DNA from: Actinomycetes bacterium
Lineage (GTDB): Bacteria > Actinomycetota > Acidimicrobiia > Acidimicrobiales > Poriferisodalaceae
Reading direction: 5' to 3'
DNA: 46,490 nucleotides
Assembly (NCBI GenBank): GCA_024228575.1
Contig: JAAETH010000548.1
Location: 1 to 46,490, forward strand
This document shows positions 24,814 to 32,825 of this stretch, piece by piece. How positions within the stretch are numbered: position 1 is the stretch's first letter; each line of letters opens with the position of its first letter. Both the position numbers and the translations under genes were made by a program. The notes under the pieces were generated by a model. It did not search any database and was not told where the DNA came from. It worked only from the letters and a program-made list of their open reading frames with translations.

Positions 24814-27039
24814 GTGGATGAGATGACTCCGTTGCTCGCCACCACACTCCTGTGGCTGGAAAAGGACCCGCGATTCGTATGGAGTCGCTCGAAAGCAGCT
24901 CACACAGCGAGGCTCGCGACCGGAACTCCGGCTGGCTGTGACCCGTCGCTGCTGCAAAGGGTCGCCCCCCGGGGTCTGTGGCTGCACCAGCACGACGCGA
25001 TCGACCTGATCGGAACCGGATCAAATGTTGTCATCTCGACCCCGACCTCCTCGGGCAAGTCGTTGTGCTACCAGGTCCCGATCGCAGCGGCCATCGCCAG
25101 AGCTCCGACAGCCACCGCACTTGTCATCCACCCGACCAAGGCGCTCGGCCACGACCAGCTGCTCGCCTTCGCCAAGCTCGTTCCCGACGCCGTCTGCGCC
25201 GACTACGACGGCGACACACCGTGGGAGGCCAGGGCCGCCGCGCGCAAGTCGGCGAACGTGCTCTTCACGAACCCAGAGATGTTGCACGCCACGATCTGCG
25301 CCAACCATCTCCGGTGGTCTCGGGTCTGGTCCAACCTCAGATATGTGGTGATCGACGAGGCGCACACATACCGCGGCAGCTTCGGCATACACATGGGTCA
25401 CATCTTGAGGCGACTCGGGAGAATTGCCGCGTTCCACTCGGCGAGACCTCAATTCATCTTCACCAGCGCGACCATCGACGGACCAGGGGAACTGGCCAGC
25501 CGACTTCTCGGCCAGGTGGTCGAGGTCGTCGGCGACGACGGATCACCTCGCGGCGAAACCACCCAGGTGTTATGGAATCCGCGCGCGACCGGAAAGGCCT
25601 CATCGCTCGTTCCCGATAGCGCCCACCTGCTCGCCTCGATGATCGAGCGCGACCACCGCTGCATCGTGTTCTGCCGATCGAGAGGTGGGGCCGAGGCCAT
25701 CGCAGCGTTGGCCCGCGAACTCTCACCCTCGAACGCGGGGAAGATCGAATCGTACCGCGCCGGCTACACCGCCGACGAGAGGCGTTCGATCGAGCGGCGG
25801 CTCGGGGACGGCTCGCTGACGGGCGTCGTGTCGACGTCGGCGCTCGAGATGGGAATCGACATCGGCGATCTCGACGTGGCGATCTCGGCTGGCTTTCCGG
25901 GGTCCTTGACATCGCTGCGCCAGCAAGCAGGGCGAGTGGGCCGGCGAGGCCAGCCCGCCGCATCAATTCTTGTGGCTGGAAACGACCAGCTCGACCAGTG
26001 GTTCGCGCGCCATCCGACAGACCTCATCGATCGCAAGGGCGAGCGGGTGATGGTCAACATCGACAACCATCACATAGCCAGGAAACACCTCGCCTGCGCC
26101 GCCCATGAGATTCCCCTGGATCCCGCCACCGACGACCAGTACTGGCCGGCGGTTCTCGACGAGGTGGTCTGTGACCTTGCCTCGGTCGGGCTGATCGAGG
26201 TCACGGGAGGTCGCGCACGGTTTGCCGGGCGGTCGAACCCGGCACGCGAGGTCGGCCTGCGAACCTCGGACGCCGGCACCGTACGAATCGAGGACCGCCA
26301 GGGCTCACTGATCGGAACCGTCGATGTTTCACGCGCCCCGGCTACCGCTCACCCCGGGGCGCGGTACCTGCACAGGGGCGTGCCATGGAAGGTCGTCGCC
26401 CTCGATATTCCACAGCGGTTGGCGACCGCCGAACGCGACGATCGAGGTTCGGTCCGAACCGTCGCTCGCTCGGTCACGACGATCGACCACGTCGGTGAAC
26501 GTGCCGTCTCCGACGGTTCACCAACGCTACATCTCGGGTCTGTCGAGGTGACCGAACAAGTCGTCGGGTACTCGCTGATCGACGCCAGACACCGTTCGCG
26601 ACAACACTTCGACGTTGCCGTCGACCCGATCAGCTACACAACCGACGCCGTCTGGATCGACTTCGGCACAACCGACTCGCCGAAGCTCGGCGCGCTGCAT
26701 GCTGCCGAACACGCTCTGGTGGCCTCGTTGCCACTTCTCGCCATCTGCGACACATGGGATGTCGGCGGTCATTCGCACCGAGCCAAGGGTTCGAGGCATG
26801 CGACGATTCACATCCATGACACAATCCAGGGCGGGGCGGGCCTCGCGGCCCTTGCGTACTACCAGATGAACTCGCTGGCCAGCCTCGCTCGGGATCTGGT
26901 GGCGGGCTGCGACTGTGCCGAAGGTTGCCCCTCATGTGTTGTGTCTGGCCGATGCGCTAGGGGCAACGAACACCTCGACAAGGCCGGGGCCAATGAGGTG
27001 CTCGGGCGGATCGTGACCGCTCGCCCGGGTCTGCCCTGA
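24814..27039 (+). CDS. DEAD/DEAH-box helicase with DUF1998 domain, MrfA/Hrq1-like
   Basis: A 741-residue superfamily 2 helicase, probably 3'-5' and active in DNA repair as described for MrfA. Motifs: Walker A TPTSSGKS (about residues 76-83), DEAH in VIDEAHTYRG, FTSATI, and motif VI QQAGRVGRRGQ. A C-terminal DUF1998 region carries the four-cysteine site CDCAEGCPSCV that binds a metal or Fe-S. Length fits. The start is uncertain: GTG 24814, ATG 24823, or TTG 24754 further upstream. The 3' 108 nt overlap the convergent tadE-like gene. Confidence 0.88.
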   Translation: MDEMTPLLATTLLWLEKDPRFVWSRSKAAHTARLATGTPAGCDPSLLQRVAPRGLWLHQHDAIDLIGTGSNVVISTPTSSGKSLCYQVPIAAAIARAPTATALVIHPTKALGHDQLLAFAKLVPDAVCADYDGDTPWEARAAARKSANVLFTNPEMLHATICANHLRWSRVWSNLRYVVIDEAHTYRGSFGIHMGHILRRLGRIAAFHSARPQFIFTSATIDGPGELASRLLGQVVEVVGDDGSPRGETTQVLWNPRATGKASSLVPDSAHLLASMIERDHRCIVFCRSRGGAEAIAALARELSPSNAGKIESYRAGYTADERRSIERRLGDGSLTGVVSTSALEMGIDIGDLDVAISAGFPGSLTSLRQQAGRVGRRGQPAASILVAGNDQLDQWFARHPTDLIDRKGERVMVNIDNHHIARKHLACAAHEIPLDPATDDQYWPAVLDEVVCDLASVGLIEVTGGRARFAGRSNPAREVGLRTSDAGTVRIEDRQGSLIGTVDVSRAPATAHPGARYLHRGVPWKVVALDIPQRLATAERDDRGSVRTVARSVTTIDHVGERAVSDGSPTLHLGSVEVTEQVVGYSLIDARHRSRQHFDVAVDPISYTTDAVWIDFGTTDSPKLGALHAAEHALVASLPLLAICDTWDVGGHSHRAKGSRHATIHIHDTIQGGAGLAALAYYQMNSLASLARDLVAGCDCAEGCPSCVVSGRCARGNEHLDKAGANEVLGRIVTARPGLP

Positions 27040-27429
27040 CCCTGCGCCCGACCCCGATACCTCGACCAACATCGTCGCGACCGAGGAGAGCCGTCGACCG
27101 GCGAGCAACGATGCAAACAACGGCAACGAGCTGGGCGGTCCGTACACGACCCGAATGGTGACCAGGCCCCCGGGCGCGGCTCGGCCGACGACCTCGACCG
27201 ACAACCTCGACGGGTCGAGAGAGGTCGCATCGAGAGCTGCAGACCTCGCGGCTCCCGGCGCCGGGTTGACCGCCGCTGCTCTGGCAGCCTCTCGCCCTGC
27301 GTGGATGACCATCAGCTGGTCCCGCCACACCAGGCCAACCTGGATGATCGCCAGAACGATGACCAGGATCGGTGCCAGCAGGAGCGCCAACTCGACGGTC
27401 GCTTGACCGTCCTGACGTCGGGCCGGCAT
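26932..27429 (-). CDS. TadE-like pilus assembly protein
   Basis: A 165-residue protein with a class III prepilin-like N-terminus: QDGQATVELALLLAPILVIVLAIIQVGL (in pieces), with cleavage expected after Gly and the conserved Glu at +5. The N-terminal helix is a membrane anchor/pseudopilin core, and the remainder is extracytoplasmic. Its ATG overlaps the TGA of the upstream flp-like gene by one base. The C-terminal about 35 codons overlap the 3' end of the convergent helicase gene, which is unusually long. Confidence 0.75.
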   Translation of the reverse strand: MPARRQDGQATVELALLLAPILVIVLAIIQVGLVWRDQLMVIHAGREAARAAAVNPAPGAARSAALDATSLDPSRLSVEVVGRAAPGGLVTIRVVYGPPSSLPLFASLLAGRRLSSVATMLVEVSGSGAGSGQTRASGHDPPEHLIGPGLVEVFVAPSASARHNT

Positions 27430-27629
27430 CAGGCCGCAGCCCGGATGAGCCCTTCGAAGACAGCATCGAGCAGGGCTGACACCTTGCCGGTTCCGGCAGC
27501 CCAGGCAGCGACGAGTCCGACGACGAGAGCGACGACTCCGGTGAGCAGCGCGTACTCGGCTGTCGCCTGACCGTCCTCGCCGCGACGGTCGAGTCGTCCT
27601 GCGATCGCTGTGTTCAATTGAGTTTGCAT
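27429..27629 (-). CDS. Flp-type pilin-like small protein
   Basis: A 66-residue protein with a basic leader (LDRRGEDG) and a prepilin cleavage site G-QATAEYALL. Glu at +5 and Tyr at +6 are characteristic of Flp/Tad pilins. A hydrophobic helix (LLTGVVALVVGLVAAWAAG) and a short C-terminus follow. It is the probable major or minor Tad pilin. ATG 27629 has GGAG 5 nt upstream; the frame extends 6 codons further. Confidence 0.78.
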   Translation of the reverse strand: MQTQLNTAIAGRLDRRGEDGQATAEYALLTGVVALVVGLVAAWAAGTGKVSALLDAVFEGLIRAAA

Positions 27630-27677
27630 TGGGTCTCCTCGAGACATCTCACTTTCGGGATTCGGGGGAAGTGGAGA

Positions 27678-28190
27678 TCAGGCCGTCAACGCCGGCAACA
27701 AGGCGGGCGCCACCGCGACGAGCAGGAAGGCGGGCAGATGGCACAACACGAGCGGAGCCGTCAACCAGACCGACATCCGGCGCGCTCGCGTCGCGACATC
27801 GAGCGACTCGAGTCGACGGACGTCGGCTCCGACCCGGTCGAGTTCGTCCACGAGCGAGCCCCCTCGATCGGCCGCGTCAGCCAATGCCTCGAGAGCTACC
27901 GCCAACGGGTCGGACGGGTCCAGTGTCGCCAAATCGACGGCGCCACGAACGGAGACACCAAGATCGAGCGCCGATACGAGCGGCGCCAGGATCTGAGAGT
28001 CGGTGGTCGTGACGTACCGCACGCAGCGATCGAGCGATTCGTGGAACGAGGCACCGCGGCGCGCTGACAACGCCAGCAGATCGACGATGTCGGCGGTCCT
28101 TTGTGGGGCGGTTCGCCGGAACCGCTGCCGTGGCGGGGCCAGCCAAGCCCACACACACCAGCAGACCGAGGCCCAGAGCAGCACACTCAT
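27678..28190 (-). CDS. tadC: TadC-like pilus membrane protein
   Basis: A 170-residue protein with a type II secretion F-like domain (ADIVDLLALSARRGASFHESLDRC ... ALADAADRGGSLVDELDRVGADVRRLE) and hydrophobic C-terminal segments (PLVLCHLPAFLLVAVAPALLPAL). With TadB it forms the inner-membrane platform of the Tad pilus. ATG 28190 lies 16 nt after the tadB stop; the longer frame lies within tadB and is rejected. It is short compared with canonical TadC (about 300), as is usual in actinobacteria. Confidence 0.78.
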   Translation of the reverse strand: MSVLLWASVCWCVWAWLAPPRQRFRRTAPQRTADIVDLLALSARRGASFHESLDRCVRYVTTTDSQILAPLVSALDLGVSVRGAVDLATLDPSDPLAVALEALADAADRGGSLVDELDRVGADVRRLESLDVATRARRMSVWLTAPLVLCHLPAFLLVAVAPALLPALTA

Positions 28191-28206
28191 CCTGGCACCC
28201 TTCGGG

Positions 28207-28917
28207 TCATGTTGCCCTCTCGACCATCTTGATGAGGTGAAGCGACCACAGGGTTCCGACCAGTGAAAGGGCGACACCCGACAGAGTCGTCGAGCGGATG
28301 TTGACCGAGGTCCAGTGCGCCGACAGACCGTCTCCGCCGAATCCGCCCAGGACCGCTGCACCCCAGGGCAACACGGCAAGTGCCAGGGCCGACGCTGTTG
28401 CCTGGGCAGCCTGTGCTGAGATTTCGCCGCGACGCAGGCGGCGTTCGCGCAGTGTCCGTGCAGCTGCGGCAAACGTTGGTTCGGCGTCGGAGACCCGATC
28501 CGCGGCCAGTTCTATCGAAGCCCCTAGGAAACGAACATCGACCTCCGAGTGAGACCGCAGCGGACCCAGAGCATCGACGTAGGGCAACCCCAGTTCCAGT
28601 CCACGGAGAACCGACTCGAGCTCGCCCCTGATGCCGGGGACGAGCTGAGCTCTGGCGGCGAGGGCGTGGGTCAGCTGCTGCCCGGCGCCCATGCGCCTGG
28701 CGGCCTCGTCAGCGAGCTCGGGAAGCCCCTTCAGGGTCCGGGAAGATTGGCGGCGAGCAACAAGCACCGTCGACACACGCCAGATGAGCAATATGTCGAG
28801 GGTGAGGATGCCCGCCCACAGTTGACCGAACGTTAGCCCCACAACAAGCGGGATCGACACGACGCGCAGTCGGCGAACCCTCGCCAGCAGGACCAGGCCA
28901 GCGATCACTACGAACAC
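28207..28917 (-). CDS. tadB: TadB-like pilus membrane protein
   Basis: A 236-residue protein with an N-terminal hydrophobic pair of helices, a central T2SF domain (LPELADEAARRMGAGQQLTHAL ... SIELAADRVSDAEPTFAAAARTLRERR) and C-terminal membrane segments (LSGVALSLVGTLWSLHLI). GTG 28917 overlaps the tadA 3' end by 10 nt, indicating an operon. It is the partner of TadC. Confidence 0.8.
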   Translation of the reverse strand: MFVVIAGLVLLARVRRLRVVSIPLVVGLTFGQLWAGILTLDILLIWRVSTVLVARRQSSRTLKGLPELADEAARRMGAGQQLTHALAARAQLVPGIRGELESVLRGLELGLPYVDALGPLRSHSEVDVRFLGASIELAADRVSDAEPTFAAAARTLRERRLRRGEISAQAAQATASALALAVLPWGAAVLGGFGGDGLSAHWTSVNIRSTTLSGVALSLVGTLWSLHLIKMVERAT

Positions 28918-29999
28918 ACAAACGCCTCGAGCGACCGGGACGGGGCAACGTCGACCAATTGGCGGCGCCCGTCTTGGCCGGGGGCGACAACGGCTACGAG
29001 ATCGAAGGCTTCGAGCAACTGCTCGGTCTCGGGATCGCCGCCGCGTGGCGCCGCACCGTGATCACACAGTGACCACAATCGCCTGAGCGCTCCGGCGGTC
29101 GATGCGGCGTGGATCGATGCCAATCCTCCCCGATGACCTGTGTTCAGAGCCTGTACGAGCCCCCTGGCTTCGCGGCCCCTGACCTCGCCGACCACGATGC
29201 GGTCGGGTCTGAGGCGCAAGGCCAGCCTGACCAGGCTCTCGAGATCTATCGGGAGATCGGTGGGCGACTCGGCTCGTGTGACCAGCCTGGCCACATCGGG
29301 GTGTGTTGTGTTCACCTCGGCCGTGTCCTCGATGAGCACCACTCGGTCGTCGGTGGGAACAAGGTCGATGAGAGCGCCTATGAGGGTCGTCTTGCCCGCC
29401 CCGGTCGGTCCGGCGATGAGAACCGATTCTCCAACGGCCACAGCGTCGACCAGACGTTCGATAAGCCCTCGTCTCGACTCGTCGAACGAGCCGATCCCGT
29501 GGAGATCTGTGCGAAATCGGCGGATCGCTATCAATGGTCCGCCGGTCGCTACGGGAGCGACGGCCACGGTGACCCTGTGACCCGCCGGCAGCACACACTC
29601 GAGCACGGGGGCGCGAGCATCGGGACGGCGCCTTGCCAGAAGGGCAATTCGATCGACGAGCAACCTGACCCCGTCGGAGTCGAGGACGATCGAAGAGAAC
29701 TCGAGATGGCCCGCTCGCTCGACCCTGACTCGGCCGGGGCCGTTGATGAGGATGTCCGAGATGTCGGAAGCGACGAGAAGTGGTTCGATCTCGCCCAACC
29801 CCACCAATCGGCGCCGCGTAGACGCGACGACGGCATCGACGCCTTCTTGGCCGAGCCAGGGTGCAGCCTTGGTCGCCATCGAGGCAAGGACATCTGGTGC
29901 CTCGACACCGCCGAGAGCAGCCTCGCGGTGAAGCGATGAAACAAGAACGGACAGCTCGCCCACAACCGACGCTGAGTCGTCGGCAACCGGCTGGGTCAC
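28908..29999 (-). CDS. tadA: TadA/CpaF-type secretion ATPase
   Basis: A 363-residue type II/IV secretion system ATPase driving Tad pilus assembly. Features: N-terminal segment IEPLLVASDISDILINGPGRVRVER, Walker A GPTGAGKTT (197-205), Asp box VVLIEDTAE, Walker B RIVVGEVRG and His box LNTGHRGGLASIHA. GTG 29999 has GGGAGG 5 nt upstream. It heads the operon tadA-tadB-tadC-flp-tadE; selC is transcribed from just upstream on the same strand. Confidence 0.92.
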   Translation of the reverse strand: MTQPVADDSASVVGELSVLVSSLHREAALGGVEAPDVLASMATKAAPWLGQEGVDAVVASTRRRLVGLGEIEPLLVASDISDILINGPGRVRVERAGHLEFSSIVLDSDGVRLLVDRIALLARRRPDARAPVLECVLPAGHRVTVAVAPVATGGPLIAIRRFRTDLHGIGSFDESRRGLIERLVDAVAVGESVLIAGPTGAGKTTLIGALIDLVPTDDRVVLIEDTAEVNTTHPDVARLVTRAESPTDLPIDLESLVRLALRLRPDRIVVGEVRGREARGLVQALNTGHRGGLASIHAASTAGALRRLWSLCDHGAAPRGGDPETEQLLEAFDLVAVVAPGQDGRRQLVDVAPSRSLEAFVCS

Positions 30000-30100
30000 G
30001 GCATCCTCCCGAAGAGGTCGAAGTACTTCTCGAGGGGGAAGTCGAGTTCTTCGGGGGAGGTTGTGGTCGACCCTACCGAGGGTCGAGCGCGGAGGCAACG

Positions 30101-30196
30101 TGGCGGAGGCGGACGGGAATCGAACCCGCCGGACGGGGATCTCCCGTCCCACCCGCTTTGAAGGCGGGGGAGCCCACCAGGCGCTCAGACACCTCC
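30101..30196 (-). tRNA. selC: tRNA-Sec (anticodon TCA)
   Basis: A 96-nt tRNA read on the minus strand, CCA-encoded. It has a GGAGGTG/CGCCTCC acceptor stem, a long variable arm (GGACGGG/CCCGTCC with a short loop), a T arm with TTCGATT loop, and an anticodon stem CCCGC/GCGGG enclosing loop CTTCAAA. The anticodon UCA, complementary to positions 30159-30161, reads UGA. The long variable arm and extended acceptor/T helix identify selenocysteine tRNA rather than Ser or Leu. It pairs functionally with selA and selB found 10 kb away. Confidence 0.95.
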
Positions 30197-30203
30197 ATCA
30201 GGG

Positions 30204-30209
30204 AATATA
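30204..30209 (-). promoter_or_regulatory. TATATT promoter box of selC, 7 nt before mature 5' end
   Basis: A near-consensus -10 hexamer TATATT lies exactly 7 nt upstream of the first base of tRNA-Sec. Transcription may therefore begin at, or within a base or two of, the mature 5' end. No good -35 is visible. Confidence 0.55.
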
Positions 30210-30397
30210 GCCGCTGCCGGAGTCGATTGGGATCCACGGACAGCCCGACGAGGAGTTTGCTCACAACACCACCTGGCTGGGTCGCACAGCTGAGCGAGCA
30301 GCAGCACCTCTGGCTGCGTCAGCCTCGGCCGAAGAACTGGCGCGCACGGCCACCGACCTCGACAAATTCGTCAGCGGCTACCACCAGCCGACCCAAC

Positions 30398-30413
30398 CAC
30401 CCCTTTCGGGGTG
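30398..30413 (-). terminator. hairpin after sigma factor gene
   Basis: CACCCC-TTTC-GGGGTG forms a 6-bp stem 11 nt beyond the stop of the sigma factor gene. There is no U tract, so terminator function is tentative. Confidence 0.35.
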
Positions 30414-30423
30414 TCACCGGTGA

Positions 30424-31374
30424 TCAGACCGACAAGAGGTCGCGCGCTCCCGTGTCGCTCGACGGGTGGCGAAGCTTCGACATCGCCCTTGCTTCGATCT
30501 GGCGAATGCGCTCGCGCGTGAGGCTGAAGTGTTCGCCGACCTCCTCGAGCGTGCGAGGTTCGCCTCGGTCGAGACCGAAACGGAGCTTGAGGATCTCTCG
30601 TTCGCGCTCGTCGAGCGGGGCGAGCAGCCGGTTGATCTCTTCGGGCAGCAGGGCTGTGGCGGCAACTTCGAAAGGTGATTCGGCGGAGCGATCTTCGACA
30701 ACATCGCCGAGCTCGGCGTCGCCGTCTTCGCGGAGTGGCTCGGAAAGCGAGAGCGGTTCGGCAGCGAAGCGCAATGCTTCGGTGACCTTGTCTTCTGGCA
30801 TCTCGACCTCGGCCGCAAGCTCTGAGAGTGTGGCCGGGCGGCCCATCTTGAGCTCCAACCGCGAACGTGCCTTCTGCAGGCGCGCAAGGGTGTCGCCTGC
30901 GTGGACCGGAAGCCGAATGGTACGCCCGGTGTTCGCGATGCCGCGGGTGATGGCCTGCCTGATCCACCACGTTGCGTAGGTCGAGAACTTGAATCCCTTG
31001 CGCCAGTCGAACTTCTCGACCGCATGCATGAGGCCCAGGTTCCCTTCCTGGATGAGATCGAGGAGGGGAAGACCCGATGCCTGATACTTCTTGGCGATCG
31101 ATACGACCAGGCGGAGGTTCGACTGCACAAACGTGCGCTCGGCCTCTTCACCGGCGCGCGACGCCTTGCGGGACTCGCGCTTCTTGGCTGCGGTCAGCGG
31201 CTTGCCCTCTGCACAACAACCACGGTCGAGCACCTCGCGTGCGTCATTACCGGCCTCGATTGCCTGGGCGAGCCTCACCTCGTCGTCCTTGGTCAACAGC
31301 GGGTATTGGCCGATGTCGGTGAGATACAGTCGGACGAGGTCTTCCTCGTCTCGTTCGACCCGCTCCTTGGCCAC
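30424..31374 (-). CDS. RNA polymerase sigma factor, group 1/2 (RpoD/HrdB-like)
   Basis: A 316-residue sigma-70 factor. Region 1.2 DLVRLYLTDIGQYPLLTKDDEVRLA, region 2 NLRLVVSIAKKYQASGLPLLDLIQEGNLGLMHAVEKFDW and FSTYATWWIRQAI, region 3 around GRPATLSELAAEVEM, and region 4 LDEREREILKLRFGLD with ERIRQIEARAMSKLR are all intact. It lacks the long acidic region 1.1 of principal factors, so it may be a group 2 sigma. GTG 31374 has AGGAG 9 nt upstream. A TAGAAT -10-like box lies near 31505-31510 on the same strand. Confidence 0.92.
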   Translation of the reverse strand: MAKERVERDEEDLVRLYLTDIGQYPLLTKDDEVRLAQAIEAGNDAREVLDRGCCAEGKPLTAAKKRESRKASRAGEEAERTFVQSNLRLVVSIAKKYQASGLPLLDLIQEGNLGLMHAVEKFDWRKGFKFSTYATWWIRQAITRGIANTGRTIRLPVHAGDTLARLQKARSRLELKMGRPATLSELAAEVEMPEDKVTEALRFAAEPLSLSEPLREDGDAELGDVVEDRSAESPFEVAATALLPEEINRLLAPLDEREREILKLRFGLDRGEPRTLEEVGEHFSLTRERIRQIEARAMSKLRHPSSDTGARDLLSV

Positions 31375-31550
31375 GTGGCGTCGCTCCTGTGAAGGCAGTC
31401 ACTCTGAACTGGCCGGTACCGTACCGACCCATTTCCCTGACGCACACGTCCAGACGACCGAATGTCGAGCTTTGGCAGGACGCGCACTACAAAGCAGATC
31501 GACGATTCTACCAGTGTTGATGAGAAATCGGCGGGAAGAGAGCTCGCCGA

Positions 31551-31580
31551 CCCTTGTGCCGGTGAGCCTCAGCACAAGGG
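31551..31580. other. 9-bp inverted repeat in the sigma-glnII intergenic region
   Basis: CCCTTGTGC at 31551-31559 and GCACAAGGG at 31572-31580 form a perfect 9-bp stem around a 12-nt loop. It lies between the glnII stop and the sigma gene start in an otherwise gene-free stretch of about 260 nt. It may be a glnII transcript terminator or a structured leader for the sigma gene. Confidence 0.45.
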
Positions 31581-31637
31581 CGGACCGAGCCCGAATGGCA
31601 GACCTATCCCGTCGAGCGAAACCCGACCGGAGCCGTT

Positions 31638-32651
31638 TCAGGCGAGAGCGCTGCAGACCGTCTCGGTCATCAGGGTCGCCAGAACGTATGGGTCGGCATT
31701 GGCGTTGGGACGACGATCTTCGATGTAGCCCTTCTGATCCTGCTCGACCTGCCACGGGATACGAATCGAGGCGCCACGGTCGGACACGCCGTAGCTGAAC
31801 TGGTCGTAGCGCTGGGTCTCGTGGGCGCCGGTGAGGCGATCCTCGATGCCCACGCCGTAGCCGGCCAGGTGTTTCTCAGGCACGCCGGGCTGCCCGAGTG
31901 CCTCACACGCAGCGATGACGGCGTCGTATCCCTCGCGCATGGCCTTGGTCGAGAAGTTGGTGTGCATGCCCGCGCCGTTCCAGTCGCCCTTCATGGGTTT
32001 GGCGGCCAGAGACATCTCGAGATTGTGCTCCTCGCCGACGCGATACAGCAGGTATCGGGCGATCCAGATGTGGTCGCCGACGGCGACGGTGTCAACCGGT
32101 CCAATCTGGAACTCCCACTGACCCGGCATGACCTCGGCGTTGGTGCCAGAAATCATCAGGCCGGCGTCGATGCAGAACGACGTGTGCTCCTCGACGAACT
32201 CGCGGCCGTGGATCTTCACCGCGCCGACACCGCAGTAGTACGGGCCCTGGGGAGCAGGGAAGCCGTTGGGCGGGAAGCCGGCAGGCCAACCGGTGTGCGG
32301 ATCGATCATCGTGTATTCCTGCTCGAGGCCGAACCAGGGCTCCTGGTCCTCGAACTTCTCGAGGGCCTCCCTGGCCTTGGCTCGGGTATTCGTCGGGTGC
32401 GGGGTCACCTTGTCGGTGAGGAAGGTCTCGCACAGGACCAAGATGTCGTCGCCCCCGCGGATGGGATCCGGGCATTGAAAGACCGGCTTGAGAACCACAT
32501 CGGAGTTGTCGCCGGTTGCCTGGTTGGTGCTCGACCCGTCGTAGCCCCAGATTCCGGGCTCGTCTCCATTCTGAAGAACCCTGGTCTTCGACCGGATCTC
32601 CGAAGTGGGCTCGACACCGTCGATCCACAGGTATTCAGCGCGATACGCCAC
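31638..32651 (-). CDS. glnII: glutamine synthetase type II (GSII)
   Basis: A 337-residue eukaryote-like glutamine synthetase that condenses ammonia and glutamate using ATP in the cytosol. GSII features include YLWIDG, IWGYDGSSTNQATGDNSDVVLKP (in pieces), FGLEQEYTM, GTNAEVMPGQWEFQIGP, and NGAGMHTNFST. Length matches GSII (about 340) and not GSI. GTG 32651 has GGA 7 nt upstream. It is divergent from glnA; glnR follows glnA, suggesting common nitrogen control. Confidence 0.95.
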   Translation of the reverse strand: MAYRAEYLWIDGVEPTSEIRSKTRVLQNGDEPGIWGYDGSSTNQATGDNSDVVLKPVFQCPDPIRGGDDILVLCETFLTDKVTPHPTNTRAKAREALEKFEDQEPWFGLEQEYTMIDPHTGWPAGFPPNGFPAPQGPYYCGVGAVKIHGREFVEEHTSFCIDAGLMISGTNAEVMPGQWEFQIGPVDTVAVGDHIWIARYLLYRVGEEHNLEMSLAAKPMKGDWNGAGMHTNFSTKAMREGYDAVIAACEALGQPGVPEKHLAGYGVGIEDRLTGAHETQRYDQFSYGVSDRGASIRIPWQVEQDQKGYIEDRRPNANADPYVLATLMTETVCSALA

Positions 32652-32757
32652 TGCTCGTCCTTCGATAGTTCAGGTCCGGGCCGTCTGGCCGGACGCGCAG
32701 CACCTTGCTGCTCTGTGTCCATCATGGCGTCACCGGATTTCACCCACATTGCCCGAA

Positions 32758-32775
32758 TGTGAACGCAGTGTGAAC
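32758..32775. promoter_or_regulatory. 11-bp-spaced direct repeat, candidate GlnR/PhoP-type operator
   Basis: Two TGTGAAC copies (32758-32764 and 32769-32775) are spaced one helical turn apart. On the complementary strand they read GTTCACA-N4-GTTCACA. This resembles tandem sites of OmpR-family regulators (PHO-box-like, GlnR-like). They sit between glnII and glnA, about 50 nt before the glnA start. Assignment is inference. Confidence 0.45.
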
Positions 32776-32813
32776 CGGTGCTCCAGCCCTTCCAACACCG
32801 GCTTCGAGGAGTC

Positions 32814-32819
32814 GACAAT
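32814..32819 (+). promoter_or_regulatory. GACAAT box 6 nt before glnA start
   Basis: GACAAT lies exactly 6 nt upstream of ATG 32826, a one-base variant of the TANNNT leaderless box. Confidence 0.35.
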
Positions 32820-32825
32820 GGAGTC

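Noticed and set aside
30233-30422. Plus-strand frame resembling a helical receptor tail (GIHGQPDEEF... AEELARTATDLDKFVSGY)
   Set aside because: No start codon or ribosome-binding site is present, and the frame begins at a stop inside the selC upstream region. The composition is plausible but may be chance or an old gene fragment; too weak to list.
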